Assembly (NCBI RefSeq): GCF_947495705.1
Contig: NZ_CANLZR010000003.1
Coordinates: forward strand, 341,199 to 405,198
DNA: 64,000 bases
Reading direction: 5' to 3'
From: an uncultured Phycicoccus sp.
Lineage (GTDB): Bacteria > Actinomycetota > Actinomycetes > Actinomycetales > Dermatophilaceae
The position numbers and the translations under genes were made by a program. The notes below the pieces were generated by a model. The model was given only the letters and a program-made list of their open reading frames with translations. It made no database searches and had not been told where the DNA came from. Positions 24,023-33,673 of this stretch are shown here, piece by piece; the stretch's first letter is position 1; the number at the start of each line of letters is the position of its first letter.

Positions 24023-24967
24023 TCAGGGGCAGTGGCGCTCGACGGCGACGACGCGGGCCCCGGCGCCCGTGCCGGCCACGTGGCAGACCAGCGCCTCGCC
24101 CTTGTCGAACGTGCCGGCGGCGGCCGCGGCCAGGACGCTGCGGTCGGCGGCCCCGGCCTCCCCCGCGACCCCGGCGAGGACGTCGACGAGCGCCGGCAGC
24201 ACCGGCCCGTGCGAGCAGACGGCGGTGGGGCGCCCCTTCTCGAGGACGCGCTGCAGGTGGTGGACCGCCCGCCCCGGGTCGTCGGCGAAGCCCTCCTCGG
24301 ACAGGCCGGGCCGGGTCCGGAGCCGGACCCCGGCCTCGTCGACGAACGGCTGGACGGTGGCGGTGCAGCGCTTCGAGGGGGAGGAGACGACCCGGTCCAC
24401 GCCGTAGGCCGCCAGGACCGGCCCCAGCGCCACCGCCCGGGCCCGGCCGGCCGCGTCGAGGGGGCGTTCGGTGTCGTCCGACCCCTTCCACGAGCCTCGG
24501 CCCACGGCGCGGGCGTGCCGGACGAGCACGAGCGGCCACGTCGCGAGCAGCCCCGCCTGGTGCCAGCGCACGAGGGCCAGCAGCTGGTCCTGGTCGCGGG
24601 CGTAGTCGAGGCGGTCGTGGGCGGTGCGCGGGTCGAGCCACTCGACGTCGTCGATCTCGTTGACGAGGCGGCCGTCGCCCCCGGTGACCTGGGCGGCCCA
24701 GTACCGCACGACCTTGTCGCCGGGGACGCCGTCCTTCTCGAGGACGGTGTACCGCGCCTGCGGCAGGGGGACCCCCAGCCGGACGACGAGCCCGGTCTCC
24801 TCGAACGTCTCGCGGACGGCGGCGACGGGCCACTCCTCCGCCGGGTCGAGCTTGCCCTTGGCCCAGGACCAGTCGTCGTAGCGCGGCCGGTGCACGAGCG
24901 CAACCTGCAGCACGTGACCGTGGACCCGCCACGGCACCGTCCCGGCAGCGGGGATCGTCGTCGGCAT
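24023..24967 (-). CDS. mutT1: MutT1-type Nudix hydrolase with histidine phosphatase domain
   Basis: Residues 1-130 form a Nudix domain with the box beginning GKLDPAEEWPVAAVRETFEE and ending TGL. Residues 140-314 form a histidine-phosphatase domain starting LVRHARA, with a second His in CSHGPVLP. This fusion matches mycobacterial MutT1, which converts 8-oxo-dGTP/GTP and dinucleoside polyphosphates. It lies 11 bp downstream of ppk1 on the same strand, so it belongs with polyphosphate and nucleotide pool metabolism. Confidence 0.93.
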   Translation of the reverse strand: MPTTIPAAGTVPWRVHGHVLQVALVHRPRYDDWSWAKGKLDPAEEWPVAAVRETFEETGLVVRLGVPLPQARYTVLEKDGVPGDKVVRYWAAQVTGGDGRLVNEIDDVEWLDPRTAHDRLDYARDQDQLLALVRWHQAGLLATWPLVLVRHARAVGRGSWKGSDDTERPLDAAGRARAVALGPVLAAYGVDRVVSSPSKRCTATVQPFVDEAGVRLRTRPGLSEEGFADDPGRAVHHLQRVLEKGRPTAVCSHGPVLPALVDVLAGVAGEAGAADRSVLAAAAAGTFDKGEALVCHVAGTGAGARVVAVERHCP

Positions 24968-24978
24968 GGGAGCGGTCG

Positions 24979-27300
24979 TCAGCGGCGCCGGGCCTTGCGG
25001 CGGCGCTTGGAGTGCATCTCGATGAACGCGGTCTGCAGGTCCTCCAGGGGCTCACCGTCGGCGCTGAGGTGGCGGCGGATCCAGCGTCCGTCGCCGCCGA
25101 GGCCCCAGTGCGCGTACCGGTCGGAGCCGCCCCGGTCGAGGAGGGAGCGCAGGTCGTCGACGTGCCGCGGGTCGGTGAGCCGGATGAGGGCCTCGACCCG
25201 GCGGTCGAGGTTGCGGTGCATCATGTCGGCGCTGCCGATGTACGCGACGGGCTCGCCGGCGCCGCCGAAGTAGAAGACCCGCGAGTGCTCGAGGAAGCGC
25301 CCGAGCACCGAGCGGACCTCGACCGTCTCGGACAGCCCCTCGACCCCGGGCCGGATCGCGCAGATGCCGCGGACCCAGAGGAAAACCCGCACTCCGGCCC
25401 GCGACGCGCGGTACAGGGCGTCGATGACCTGCTCGTCGACGATCGAGTTGACCTTCCACAGGATCAGGCCGGAGCCCGGCTCGGCCTGCTCGTGCTCGAT
25501 CTCCTGCTCGATGTGCGCGATGAGCCCGGCCCGGACCGAGCGGGGTGCGACGAGGAGCCGCTTGAACTTGCTGCGCGGTGCGATACCGGACAGCTGGTTG
25601 AACAGCCGGCTGAGGTCCTCACCGACCTGCTGGTCGTCGGTGAGCAGGCCGAGGTCCTCGTACAGCCGGGCGGTCTTCGGGTTGTAGTTGCCGGTGCCGA
25701 CGTGGCAGTACCGCCGCATCCCCTCGGCCTCCTGGCGGATGACGAGGCACAGCTTGGCGTGGGTCTTGAGGCCGACGATGCCGTAGACGACGTGCACGCC
25801 CGCGTGCTCGAGCTTGCGGGCCCACGAGATGTTGTTCTCCTCGTCGAAGCGCGCCTTGATCTCGACGACCGCGAGCACCTGCTTGCCGGCCTCGGCGGCG
25901 TCGATGAGAGCGTCGATGATCGGGCTGTCGCCGCTGGTGCGGTAGAGCGTCTGCTTGATGGCGAGGACGTGCGGGTCGGCCGCGGCCTGCTCGAGGAACG
26001 CCTGCACCGAGGTCGAGAACGAGTCGTAGGGGTGGTGCAGCAGGACGTCCTGCTTGCGGATCGAGGCGAAGATGTCGCGGGCCTTCGCGGACTCGGTGGG
26101 GGCGAGGTCGGCGTTGGTGCGGGCCACGAACGGCTCGTAGTGCAGCTCGGAACGCTCCAGGTCGGCGATGACGTTGAGCGCGCGCAGGTCGAGGGGAGCC
26201 GGGAGCCGGTACACCTCGGACCCGGCGACGCCGAGCTCGCGGACGATGAGGTCGAGGACGTGGTCGTCCATCGCCTGCTCCACCTCGAGGCGCACCGGCG
26301 GGCCGAAGCGGCGCCGGGTCAGCTCGCGCTCGAGGGCGGTGAGCAGGTTCTCGGCGTCGTCCTCCTCGACCTCGAGGTCCTCGTTGCGGGTGACCCGGAA
26401 GGTGAAGTGCTCGCGGACGTCCATCCCCGGGAACAGCTGGTCGAGGTGCGCCGCGATGACGTCCTCGAGCGGGACGAACCGGGTGTCGTACATGTCGGCG
26501 AGCGGCGACTCGGCGGGGCCGGGCTCGACCCGGATGAGGCGCGGCAGCATCGGCGGCACCTTGACCCGCGCGAAGTGCTCCTTCTGCGACTTGGGGTTGA
26601 CGAGGATGACGGCGAGGTTGAGCGAGAGCCCCGAGATGTACGGGAACGGGTGGGCCGGGTCGACGGCGAGCGGGGTGAGGACGGGGAACAGCCCGTCGGT
26701 GAAGACCGTGCCGAGCCGGTCGCGCTCCTCGTCGGACAGCTCGTCCCAGCGCACGATCGTGACGCCGTCCTCCTCGAGGAGCGGGCGCACCTGCTCGGCG
26801 TAGACCCGGGCGTGCAGGGTCATCAGCTCGTGCGCGACGCTCGAGATCTGCTCGAGCACCTCGCGCGGCTCGAGCCCCGACGCGGAGCGCACGGCGATGC
26901 CCGTGGCGATGCGCCGCTTGAGGCCGGCGACGCGGACCATGAAGAACTCGTCGAGGTTCTGGGCGAAGATCGCGAGGAAGCGGGCCCGCTCGAGCAGCGG
27001 CACGTGCTCGTCGGCGGCCAGCTGGAGGACCCGCTCGTTGAACTGGAGCCAGGAGATCTCGCGGTCGAGGAAGCGGTCGGCCGGCAGGCCGTCGTCCGCG
27101 GGCTCGTGGCCGGGCTGGCCGGGGCGCACGAACCGGCCGTTGGTGGCCCGGGGCTGCTGCTGGTGGCGGGCCTCGGCGGCGGAGGCGCTGGCGATCGAGA
27201 CCTCGCTGACGATCGCGCCGTCGGCGGAGGCGTCGGCCGCGGTGTCGCGCGCCGTCGGGTCGGTGGCCTGGTCGACCCGCACCTCCGACTCTGCCGTCAT
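24979..27300 (-). CDS. ppk1: Polyphosphate kinase 1
   Basis: This 773-residue enzyme reversibly polymerises the gamma-phosphate of ATP into polyphosphate. PPK1 marks are [19 protein letters not shown] at the start of the core, [16 protein letters not shown]-like [13 protein letters not shown], and the autophosphorylated His in [13 protein letters not shown]. The N-terminal 60 residues and Lys/Arg-rich C-terminal tail ([10 protein letters not shown]) are extra. The gene probably starts a unit with mutT1 and lies immediately downstream of mshD and glnR on the same strand. Confidence 0.97.
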   Translation of the reverse strand: MTAESEVRVDQATDPTARDTAADASADGAIVSEVSIASASAAEARHQQQPRATNGRFVRPGQPGHEPADDGLPADRFLDREISWLQFNERVLQLAADEHVPLLERARFLAIFAQNLDEFFMVRVAGLKRRIATGIAVRSASGLEPREVLEQISSVAHELMTLHARVYAEQVRPLLEEDGVTIVRWDELSDEERDRLGTVFTDGLFPVLTPLAVDPAHPFPYISGLSLNLAVILVNPKSQKEHFARVKVPPMLPRLIRVEPGPAESPLADMYDTRFVPLEDVIAAHLDQLFPGMDVREHFTFRVTRNEDLEVEEDDAENLLTALERELTRRRFGPPVRLEVEQAMDDHVLDLIVRELGVAGSEVYRLPAPLDLRALNVIADLERSELHYEPFVARTNADLAPTESAKARDIFASIRKQDVLLHHPYDSFSTSVQAFLEQAAADPHVLAIKQTLYRTSGDSPIIDALIDAAEAGKQVLAVVEIKARFDEENNISWARKLEHAGVHVVYGIVGLKTHAKLCLVIRQEAEGMRRYCHVGTGNYNPKTARLYEDLGLLTDDQQVGEDLSRLFNQLSGIAPRSKFKRLLVAPRSVRAGLIAHIEQEIEHEQAEPGSGLILWKVNSIVDEQVIDALYRASRAGVRVFLWVRGICAIRPGVEGLSETVEVRSVLGRFLEHSRVFYFGGAGEPVAYIGSADMMHRNLDRRVEALIRLTDPRHVDDLRSLLDRGGSDRYAHWGLGGDGRWIRRHLSADGEPLEDLQTAFIEMHSKRRRKARRR

Positions 27301-27349
27301 GCGTCCATCCTGTCAGGTCCGGCCGCCTGCGGGCCTCCGGTCCGGGACG

Positions 27350-28252
27350 TCACGCGTGGGGCACCGAGTACTGGGCGTCGACGGCGAGGTCGGCGAAGCC
27401 GAGACGCTCGTAGGTGCGCCGGGCCGCGGTGTTGTCCCCGTCGACGTAGAGGTGGACCTCGGTGAGGCCGCGGCGGGCCAGATGGGCCAGGCCCAGGGCG
27501 GTCAGCGGACCGCCGAGGCCGCGACCCTGCTCGTCGGGGTCGACCCCGACGACGTACACCTCACCGGTGCCGTTGCCGTGCCGCGCCTCGCCCTTCTCGA
27601 CCTTGGTCCAGTGGAAGGCGACGACGCGCCCGTCCCGCTCGACGAGGAGGAAGCCGGCCGGGTCGAACCACGGCTGGTCCATCCGCTCGCGCAGGTCGGC
27701 GACGGTGAGGCGGCCCTGCTCCGGGTGCGAGGCGAAAGCCGCGGCGTTGAGGCGCACCCAGTCCTCGTCGTCCCGGCCGGGCTCGAACGCGCGCACCGAG
27801 TAGCCGGCCGGCAGCGCCGGGTCGCGGGCGTCGTCGGCGCCGAGGGGGCGCGTCATGAGGTGCAGGCTGCGGGTGCGTTCGAGCCCGGCAGCCGTGGCGA
27901 AGGCCCGGGCCGGGGGGAGGTCGCCGTGCGCCCAGACGCTGCGGGCCCCCTCCTCGACGACCGCGTCGAGCAGGGCCCGGCCGTGACCCTGGCGCCTCGC
28001 GGCCGGGTCGACGACGAGCTCGGCCACCGCGTCGGGGGTTCCCACCGAGGCGACCTGCGCGTAGCCGACGAGCTGGCCCGCGTCGTCGCGCCGCAGCACG
28101 TGGACGACGCCCTCGCGGTGCCGGCCGACGGCGAGGGCGAACGCCTCGGAGACCGCCGCCACCTCGTCGGCCGCGTGGGCGCGGTCCCACAGCTCGCGGG
28201 CCTCACCGGCAGTCCGGTCGTCGACGGCGCCCAGCCGCTCGGTCACCGGCAT
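27350..28252 (-). CDS. mshD: Mycothiol synthase MshD
   Basis: This 300-residue protein has two GNAT acetyltransferase domains. The C-terminal one carries the acetyl-CoA loop VDPDEQGRGLGGPL and YVDGDNTAARRTYERLGF. It acetylates cysteinyl-glucosaminyl-inositol in the last step of mycothiol synthesis. The glnR gene ends 1 bp upstream of its ATG, and the glnR-mshD pair is conserved across actinobacteria. It complements mshA at 40208. Confidence 0.94.
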   Translation of the reverse strand: MPVTERLGAVDDRTAGEARELWDRAHAADEVAAVSEAFALAVGRHREGVVHVLRRDDAGQLVGYAQVASVGTPDAVAELVVDPAARRQGHGRALLDAVVEEGARSVWAHGDLPPARAFATAAGLERTRSLHLMTRPLGADDARDPALPAGYSVRAFEPGRDDEDWVRLNAAAFASHPEQGRLTVADLRERMDQPWFDPAGFLLVERDGRVVAFHWTKVEKGEARHGNGTGEVYVVGVDPDEQGRGLGGPLTALGLAHLARRGLTEVHLYVDGDNTAARRTYERLGFADLAVDAQYSVPHA

Positions 28253-28253
28253 G

Positions 28254-28952
28254 TCAGCCCTCGGCCCCTTCGAGGTCGGCCGCGGCCTCGGGCACGAAGC
28301 GGTAGCCGACGTTGCGGACCGTCCCGATGAGCAGCTCGTGCTCGATGCCGAGCTTGGCGCGGAGCCTCCGGACGTGGACGTCGACGGTGCGGGTGCCGCC
28401 GAAGTAGTCGTAGCCCCACACCTCCTGCAGCAGCTGGGACCGGGTGAACACCCGGCCGGGGTGCTGGGCGAGGTACTTGAGCAGCTCGAACTCCTTGTAG
28501 GTGAGGTCGAGCAGGCGACCCCGGAGGCGGACGGAGTACGTGGCCTCGTCGATGACGAGCGAGCCGGCAGTGATGGGGCCGTCCTCGACGGCGCCGGAGT
28601 CGCCTCGCCGGCCGACGGCGAGGCGGAGGCGGGCCTCCACCTCGGCGGGCCCGGCGGTGTCGAGGAGGACGTCGTCGACGCCCCACTCGCTGGTGAGCCC
28701 GGCGAGGCCGCCCTCGGTGACGACGACGACGAGCGGCGCGGACACCCCGGTCGAGGTGAGCACCCGGCACAGCGACTTCGCCATGGCGAGCTCGCGGCGG
28801 GCGTCGACGATGACCGCGTCGGCGTCCGGTGCGTCGACCAGCGCCGACGCCTCGGCGGGCAGGATGCGAACATGGTGGCTGAGCAGCCCGAGCGCCGGAA
28901 GGACCTCGGCGCTGGGAGCCAAGGTGTTCGTCAACAGCAGCAGATGGGCCAT
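28254..28952 (-). CDS. glnR: Nitrogen response regulator GlnR
   Basis: This 232-residue OmpR-type regulator has an atypical receiver that lacks the full acidic pocket (start [20 protein letters not shown], then [10 protein letters not shown]). A winged-helix DNA-binding domain follows, including [20 protein letters not shown] and [17 protein letters not shown]. GlnR controls nitrogen assimilation without a cognate kinase. TATTCT at 28966-28961, eight bases before the ATG, suggests a leaderless mRNA. It is divergent from a MoaD-like gene. Confidence 0.94.
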   Translation of the reverse strand: MAHLLLLTNTLAPSAEVLPALGLLSHHVRILPAEASALVDAPDADAVIVDARRELAMAKSLCRVLTSTGVSAPLVVVVTEGGLAGLTSEWGVDDVLLDTAGPAEVEARLRLAVGRRGDSGAVEDGPITAGSLVIDEATYSVRLRGRLLDLTYKEFELLKYLAQHPGRVFTRSQLLQEVWGYDYFGGTRTVDVHVRRLRAKLGIEHELLIGTVRNVGYRFVPEAAADLEGAEG

Positions 28953-28973
28953 CGCCCATCAGAATAGGCGGTC

Positions 28974-29267
28974 ATGGAACCACGGCATCAGGTTGCGAGC
29001 CCTGATGGGACGCGGCCGGACGCGGCGTCGCCCGTCGCCGTGCGCTACTGGGCGGGGGCCCGCGCCGCGGCGGGGGTCGACGGCGACACCTTCGACGCGC
29101 CCGGCACGGTCGGTGCCCTCGTCGCGGCGATGGCCGCGGCGCACCCGGCTCTCGGCGCCGTGCTGCCGGTGTGCTCGATCCTCGTCGACGGGCTCGCCGC
29201 CACCCCTGACGACCCGGTGCCGCCGGGCGCCGTCGTCGAGGTGCTCCCGCCCTTCGCCGGTGGGTGA
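28974..29267 (+). CDS. MoaD/ThiS family sulfur-carrier-like protein
   Basis: This 97-residue protein has a beta-grasp core (VAVRYWAGARAAAGV, then a helix, then VVEVLPPFAGG). It ends in the diagnostic Gly-Gly that is adenylated and thiocarboxylated in sulfur carriers. About 20 residues precede the usual N-terminus, so a later start is possible, though no good ribosome-binding site marks one. Position next to glnR is typical for actinobacteria. The partner enzyme is not in the window; molybdopterin or thiamine synthesis are the obvious options. Confidence 0.85.
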   Translation: MEPRHQVASPDGTRPDAASPVAVRYWAGARAAAGVDGDTFDAPGTVGALVAAMAAAHPALGAVLPVCSILVDGLAATPDDPVPPGAVVEVLPPFAGG

Positions 29268-29274
29268 TGCGAGG

Positions 29275-30120
29275 ATGCCCGACGTGGACGAGCAGGTGAG
29301 CGAGACCCGGGCGGCCCGCCGGGCGCGCCGGGACGCGATGCTCCGCCAGGCGCCGCGCCTGCCCGAGATGGCGACCGTGCCCCGGCCCGTCGTCGTGGTC
29401 GCCACCCTCGTGTGGTGCGCGCTGCTCGTCGTCGCGGTGCGCATCGACCCCGTCGTCGTCGCCGCCGTGCTCGCCTGGGCCGGCCTCGTCCTCGCGTGGG
29501 GGTGGCCGCGGCTGCTCGGCAGCTCGAGCCGGTTCGGGTCCTCATTGGCCATCGGCGTGGCGGGGGTCCTCGCGCCCGTGGCGTCGGTGCTGCCCGACGG
29601 GGAGCCCGACCTCGCGCTGGTCCCCGCCGCCCTCGCGATCGGTCTCGGGCTGATGTTCGGCCACCAGATCGTCCGCCGCGACGGGCGTCCCCGGCTCACC
29701 GAGTCCATCGGCGTCACCTCGTTCGGTCTCGCCCTCGCCGCGCTCGGCGCGACCTGGCTGCCGGTCACCCTCGGGACGAGGCCTGCCGCGCTCGCGGTGG
29801 CCGCGTTCGTCGGGCTCGGGGTGTCGGCGCTGGCCGACCTCGCCGTCGGCATCCAGCGGCTGCGCGCGTGGCTGCTGCCGCTCGCGATGGTCCTCGGCGC
29901 GTCCGGGGCCCTCGTCGCCGCGGCCGTCGTCGGGGAGCCGGGGCCCGCAGCCGCCGCCCTCACCGGGCTCCTCGTCGCCGCCGTCTCGCACGCCCTACGG
30001 CGGATGCTGTCGGTGCTCCCGCCGGTCACCGCGGTGCGCGGTCAGCTCGCCTCGGCCGCGGCCGGCATCCTCGTGCCCGGCGTCGTGGCGTACGGCGTCG
30101 CGCTGGCCCTCGTCGGCTGA
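29275..30120 (+). CDS. Polytopic membrane protein of unknown function
   Basis: This 281-residue protein has an Arg-rich cytoplasmic head (about 38 residues) followed by seven or eight membrane helices arranged as hairpins, ending VVAYGVALALVG. A short cytoplasmic loop HQIVRRDGRPRLTES lies mid-protein. No transporter motif is seen. It starts 7 bp after the MoaD-like gene (GAGG near the ATG), so they are cotranscribed. Confidence 0.75.
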   Translation: MPDVDEQVSETRAARRARRDAMLRQAPRLPEMATVPRPVVVVATLVWCALLVVAVRIDPVVVAAVLAWAGLVLAWGWPRLLGSSSRFGSSLAIGVAGVLAPVASVLPDGEPDLALVPAALAIGLGLMFGHQIVRRDGRPRLTESIGVTSFGLALAALGATWLPVTLGTRPAALAVAAFVGLGVSALADLAVGIQRLRAWLLPLAMVLGASGALVAAAVVGEPGPAAAALTGLLVAAVSHALRRMLSVLPPVTAVRGQLASAAAGILVPGVVAYGVALALVG

Positions 30121-30141
30121 CCCGGGTCCGGTCCCCTGCCG

Positions 30142-30513
30142 TCAGTAGACGAGCGCGCGGGCTCCGGGCGCCACGACCTCCTCGACGAAGGCTGCCGCGC
30201 CCCGGATGACGACCCCCGGCAGCACGTCCGCCTCGCCCAGGTCCCGCCGGGCGGCGCACTGGCCGCACACCGTGAGCCTCCCGCCCTCGAGCACGGCGTC
30301 CCGCAGCTCGGCGAGCGGGGCGGCGTGCGGCAGGTCGACCTCCTCCGCCCGCCCGGGTACGGCCATCCACGAGGCCTCGCCGGTGAGCCACAGGCTGACC
30401 TCGAGCCCGGAGGCGAGGGCGGTGGCCGCGACGGTGAACCCCTGGTTCAGCCGTTCGAGCGCCTCCGGACCGCAGGTGACCTTGACGATGAGGGCGCTCG
30501 CCGGGGAGTCCAT
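30142..30513 (-). CDS. DsrE-like protein
   Basis: This 123-residue protein fits the DsrE/DsrF/YchN fold. A Rossmann-like start IVKVTCGPEALERLNQGFTV is followed by LEVSLWLTGEASWM and a Cys pair in TVCGQCAARR that may carry or shuttle sulfur. The ATG at 30513 is seven bases after TACGCT (30526-30521, - strand). Upstream frames would overlap the divergent nitrobindin gene and look spurious. It converges on the membrane protein gene at 30120. A partner sulfur pathway is not visible. Confidence 0.8.
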   Translation of the reverse strand: MDSPASALIVKVTCGPEALERLNQGFTVAATALASGLEVSLWLTGEASWMAVPGRAEEVDLPHAAPLAELRDAVLEGGRLTVCGQCAARRDLGEADVLPGVVIRGAAAFVEEVVAPGARALVY

Positions 30514-30528
30514 AGACTGCAGCGTATG
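30511..30528. promoter_or_regulatory. Overlapping divergent leaderless promoters
   Basis: The 18-bp stretch CATAGACTGCAGCGTATG is a near-palindrome that holds two start codons and two -10 boxes. On the + strand TAGACT (30513-30518) precedes ATG 30526 by seven bases. On the - strand TACGCT (30526-30521) precedes ATG 30513 by seven bases. The outer base of each -10 box is also part of the opposing start codon. Confidence 0.7.
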
Positions 30529-31035
30529 GTCTTCCAGCTCGACGCCTCCCTCCACGAGGACCTCGCTCCTCTCGCCTGGCTCGTCGGCACCTGGGCGGGT
30601 GCCGGTGTCGTGGGCTACCCGACGATGGAGTCCCAGCGCTTCGGCCAGGAGGTCGTCTGCAGCCACGACGGCCGCCGGTTCCTGCGCTGGGAGTCACGGG
30701 CCTGGCTCCTCGACGACGACGGCAACCAGGTGCGCCCGCTCGCGACCGAGACCGGCTTCTGGCGCCCCGTCACCCCGGCCGAGGACGGCACGAACGTCGA
30801 GCTGCTGCTCAGCCACCCCACGGGCTTCGTCGAGATGTACGCCGGGCGGGCCGAGCCGGCCAAGGTCGAGCTCCGCACCGACGGCGTGATGCGCAGCCCC
30901 GAGGCCAAGGAGTACACGGCCGCGAAGCGCCTCTACGGCTACGTCGAGAGCAACCTCATGTGGGTCATGGACATGGCGGCCGTCGGGCAGCCGCTGCAGT
31001 CGCACGTGTCGGCGGAGCTCAAGCGGGTCTCCTGA
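30526..31035 (+). CDS. Nitrobindin-like heme-binding protein (FABP/DUF1794)
   Basis: This 169-residue beta-barrel protein carries the nitrobindin signature GTWAGAGVVGYPT near residue 21. The conserved distal end QSHVSAELKR supplies the axial His for heme. Nitrobindins bind ferric heme and scavenge or isomerise reactive nitrogen species. The start is leaderless and shared back-to-back with the DsrE-like gene. The gene converges with the LCP gene over a short GC palindrome at 31031-31058. Confidence 0.88.
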   Translation: MVFQLDASLHEDLAPLAWLVGTWAGAGVVGYPTMESQRFGQEVVCSHDGRRFLRWESRAWLLDDDGNQVRPLATETGFWRPVTPAEDGTNVELLLSHPTGFVEMYAGRAEPAKVELRTDGVMRSPEAKEYTAAKRLYGYVESNLMWVMDMAAVGQPLQSHVSAELKRVS

Positions 31036-31053
31036 CCCCGGCCGGGCGCCCGG

Positions 31054-32118
31054 TCAGGGCGTCTGGAAGACGTCGAGGTAGGAGTCCATCTCGTCGTTGC
31101 GCAGCGCCTCGCCGAGTAGGGCCATCCCCTTCTCGTCGACGATGTCGATGCTGCCGGCCACGGGGTCCGTCCCGAACCCGGTGAAGGGCGCGGTCGCGAA
31201 GACGACGTCGTCCGCCCGGATGTCCCGCAGCTGCAGGGCGTAGTCCCGCATGTCGCCGACGGTGAGGTTCTGGTCGACGACGAGGTTGGTCGTCGCCGCG
31301 TCGGTGAACTTCGCGATCTTCAGGGGGTTGGCGATGGTCTCGGGGCTCGTGGCCTTGAGCAGCAGCGCCTTCATGAACGCCAGCTGGCGGCGGCCGCGGG
31401 AGATGTCGCCCTGGCTCAGCTCGTAGCGCTCGCGGACGAAGTGCAGGGCGCCGGTGCCGTCGAGGTCGTTCCAGCCCTGCCGGATGACCGTCGGGCCGCC
31501 GTTGCCGGCGCCGGTGCTGGCCTCCTCGGCGTAGACACGGACGCCGCCGACCGCGTCGGTCATCCCCTTGAAGCCGTCGAAGTCGGTGCGGGCGACGTGG
31601 TCGATCCGGATCCCCAGGAGGTTCTGGAGGGTCCGGACGAGCAGCGGCTCGCCACCGAAGGCGTACGCGGCGTTGATCTTGTTCTTCCCGTGCCCGGGGA
31701 TCGAGACGAACAGGTCCCGGGGGAAGTGGATCATGTGGATCGACGTGGGGTCGGCCGGGACGTGCACGATGATGATGACGTCGGAGCGGCCGCGGTCGGT
31801 GCCGCTGCGGCCGTCGGTGCCGACGAGCAGGAAGTTCGTGCCGACGCCGGCGCTGGGGATCTCCTTGCCGTCCGGGGCCGTGACGGGCACCTCCTCGGGC
31901 GGCGGCAGCAGCTCCTCCTGCTGGACGTTGTTCTTCACGGTGACGCCGAGGTACCCGGCGAAGCCCACGATGCTCGCGACGACGAGGGCCAGCACGACGA
32001 GGAGGACGAGCAGGACCCGGCGCAGCCCCCGCCGCTCGCGCCTGCGGTGGGGCTCGTCGGGCTGGTCCGCGCCGAGGCCCAGGGCGTCGAGGCCGTCAGC
32101 GGTCCGTTGGTCCGTCAC
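31054..32118 (-). CDS. LytR-CpsA-Psr (LCP) family wall-polymer transferase
   Basis: This 354-residue protein has a charged cytoplasmic head, one membrane helix (LLVLLVVLALVVASIVGFAG) and an extracellular LCP domain. Motifs are GTDGRSGTDRGRSD for the lipid-phosphate site, HFPRDLFVSIPGHGKNKINA, and RERYELSQGDISRGRRQ. LCP enzymes attach teichoic acid, arabinogalactan or other polymers to peptidoglycan. The GTG at 32118 follows TACACT by six bases (leaderless, though GGGGAG could also serve). A longer frame upstream overlaps fur and is rejected. Confidence 0.94.
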   Translation of the reverse strand: MTDQRTADGLDALGLGADQPDEPHRRRERRGLRRVLLVLLVVLALVVASIVGFAGYLGVTVKNNVQQEELLPPPEEVPVTAPDGKEIPSAGVGTNFLLVGTDGRSGTDRGRSDVIIIVHVPADPTSIHMIHFPRDLFVSIPGHGKNKINAAYAFGGEPLLVRTLQNLLGIRIDHVARTDFDGFKGMTDAVGGVRVYAEEASTGAGNGGPTVIRQGWNDLDGTGALHFVRERYELSQGDISRGRRQLAFMKALLLKATSPETIANPLKIAKFTDAATTNLVVDQNLTVGDMRDYALQLRDIRADDVVFATAPFTGFGTDPVAGSIDIVDEKGMALLGEALRNDEMDSYLDVFQTP

Positions 32119-32176
32119 CTCCCCAGTGTAGGAACCGGATGAGGCTGCCCACGGACGTCCGGCATACATTGGAGGG

Positions 32177-32596
32177 GTGAGTGATCTCGGAGCCCGGCTG
32201 CGCGCCCGGGGCAAGCGGCTCACGACGCAGCGCGAGCGGGTGCTCGCGGCCGTGGGCCGGCTCGGGCACGCCACCCCGGACGAGATCGTCGAGGCGGTCG
32301 AGGCCGACGGCACGGGGGCGCTGTCCGTCTCGACGGTGTACCGCTCGCTCGACGCGCTCCAGGAGCTGGGGCTCGTCGGGCACACCCACGTCGACCACCG
32401 CACGCCCAGCTACCACCTCGCCGAGCACGCCACCCACGTGCACGTCGTCTGCCGGCGCTGTGGCGCCGTCGGTGAGGCACCGCTCGAGGTCGCCGACGAG
32501 CTCGTCGCCCGCCTCGACGACCAGCTCGGCTTCGCCGCCGACGTCAGCCACGCGGCCGTCCACGGACTGTGCCGCTCCTGCAGGGAGGTCCCATGA
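32177..32596 (+). CDS. Fur-family metalloregulator (Zur/Fur-like)
   Basis: This 139-residue repressor has a winged helix (LTTQRERVLAAVGRLGHATP, STVYRSLDALQELGLV), the His-rich metal segment EHATHVHVVC and two structural zinc pairs CRRC and CRSC. Whether it senses Zn, Fe or peroxide cannot be told. The GTG at 32177 is six bases after TACATT (32165-32170). Its stop overlaps the ygfZ start, so the two are cotranscribed. Confidence 0.92.
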   Translation: MSDLGARLRARGKRLTTQRERVLAAVGRLGHATPDEIVEAVEADGTGALSVSTVYRSLDALQELGLVGHTHVDHRTPSYHLAEHATHVHVVCRRCGAVGEAPLEVADELVARLDDQLGFAADVSHAAVHGLCRSCREVP

Positions 32597-33621
32597 CCAC
32601 GTCCGTCGTCACTCCGTCGCCGCTCCTCCAACGGCACGGCGCCGTCGAGGCCGACGGCCTCGACGCCGGGGTCGCCGCGCACTACGGCGACCCGATGCGC
32701 GAGCAGCGGCTCCTGGCCGAGGGCCTCGCCGTCGTCGACCTGTCGCACCGCGGCGTCGTCACGGTCACCGGCGCCGACCGCCTCTCGTGGCTGCACTCGA
32801 TGACGACCCAGCAGCTCACCGGGCTGGGGCCCCGCGAGTCGCGCGAGACGCTCGTCCTGTCGCCGAAGGGCCACGTCGAGCACGCCGTGCACCTCGTCGA
32901 CGACGGGGCGACGACCTGGCTCACCGTCGAGCCGGGGTCGGCGCCGGCGCTCATCGCCTGGCTGGAGTCGATGCGCTTCATGCTCCGGGTCGAGGTCGCC
33001 GACGTCACCGCCGACTGGGCGGTGCTCGGCGAGCCGATGGGCGCGGAGTCGGTCGAGGGCGAGCCCTTGGCATGGGTCGACCCCTGGCCCGGGCTCGTCG
33101 GCGACACGGCCGCGTACGGCCCGGTCGAGGGGCACCCGGCGCAGGGGCGGGCCTGGCGTGAGCTGCTCGTGCCCCGGGGCGAGGTCGAGGCTGCCGTGGG
33201 GGACCGCCCGCTCGCGGGGACCTGGGCGGCCGAGGCGCTGCGGGTGGCAGCGTGGCGGCCACGCGTCGGCAACGAGACCGACCACCGCACCATCCCGCAC
33301 GAGGTCGACTGGCTCCGCACGGCGGTGCACCTGCACAAGGGCTGCTACCGGGGGCAGGAGACCATCGCCCGCGTCCACAACCTCGGCCGGCCGCCGCGAC
33401 GGCTCGTCTTCGTCCACCTCGACGGGTCCGGGCACCTGGTGCCGGATGCCGGCGCAGCGGTCGTCCACGACGGCCGGCAGGTCGGTCGGCTCACGACGGT
33501 CGCGCGGCACCACGAGGACGGCCCGATCGCGCTCGCGGTCATCAAGCGCTCGATCCCCGACGACGTCGATCTTCTCGTCGGTGACGTCGCTGCCGCACAG
33601 ACCGTCGTCGTCAGCCGCTGA
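32593..33621 (+). CDS. ygfZ: Folate-binding protein YgfZ
   Basis: This 342-residue GcvT-like protein carries the YgfZ fingerprint KGCYRGQETIARVHNLG about residue 250, with the essential Cys present. YgfZ uses tetrahydrofolate to support repair or assembly of certain Fe-S enzymes. Coupling to the Fur-type gene (ATGA overlap) suggests metal-responsive expression. Confidence 0.94.
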   Translation: MTTSVVTPSPLLQRHGAVEADGLDAGVAAHYGDPMREQRLLAEGLAVVDLSHRGVVTVTGADRLSWLHSMTTQQLTGLGPRESRETLVLSPKGHVEHAVHLVDDGATTWLTVEPGSAPALIAWLESMRFMLRVEVADVTADWAVLGEPMGAESVEGEPLAWVDPWPGLVGDTAAYGPVEGHPAQGRAWRELLVPRGEVEAAVGDRPLAGTWAAEALRVAAWRPRVGNETDHRTIPHEVDWLRTAVHLHKGCYRGQETIARVHNLGRPPRRLVFVHLDGSGHLVPDAGAAVVHDGRQVGRLTTVARHHEDGPIALAVIKRSIPDDVDLLVGDVAAAQTVVVSR

Positions 33622-33673
33622 CACCGCAGATCCTCCTGCCGTAGGCGGTGTCGGTGCCTGACATGATGGCGCC

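Noticed and set aside
25012-27465. Long + strand open frame across ppk1
   Set aside because: It lies wholly antisense to a complete polyphosphate kinase and has low-complexity Val/Gly/Asp/Leu composition without any family pattern.
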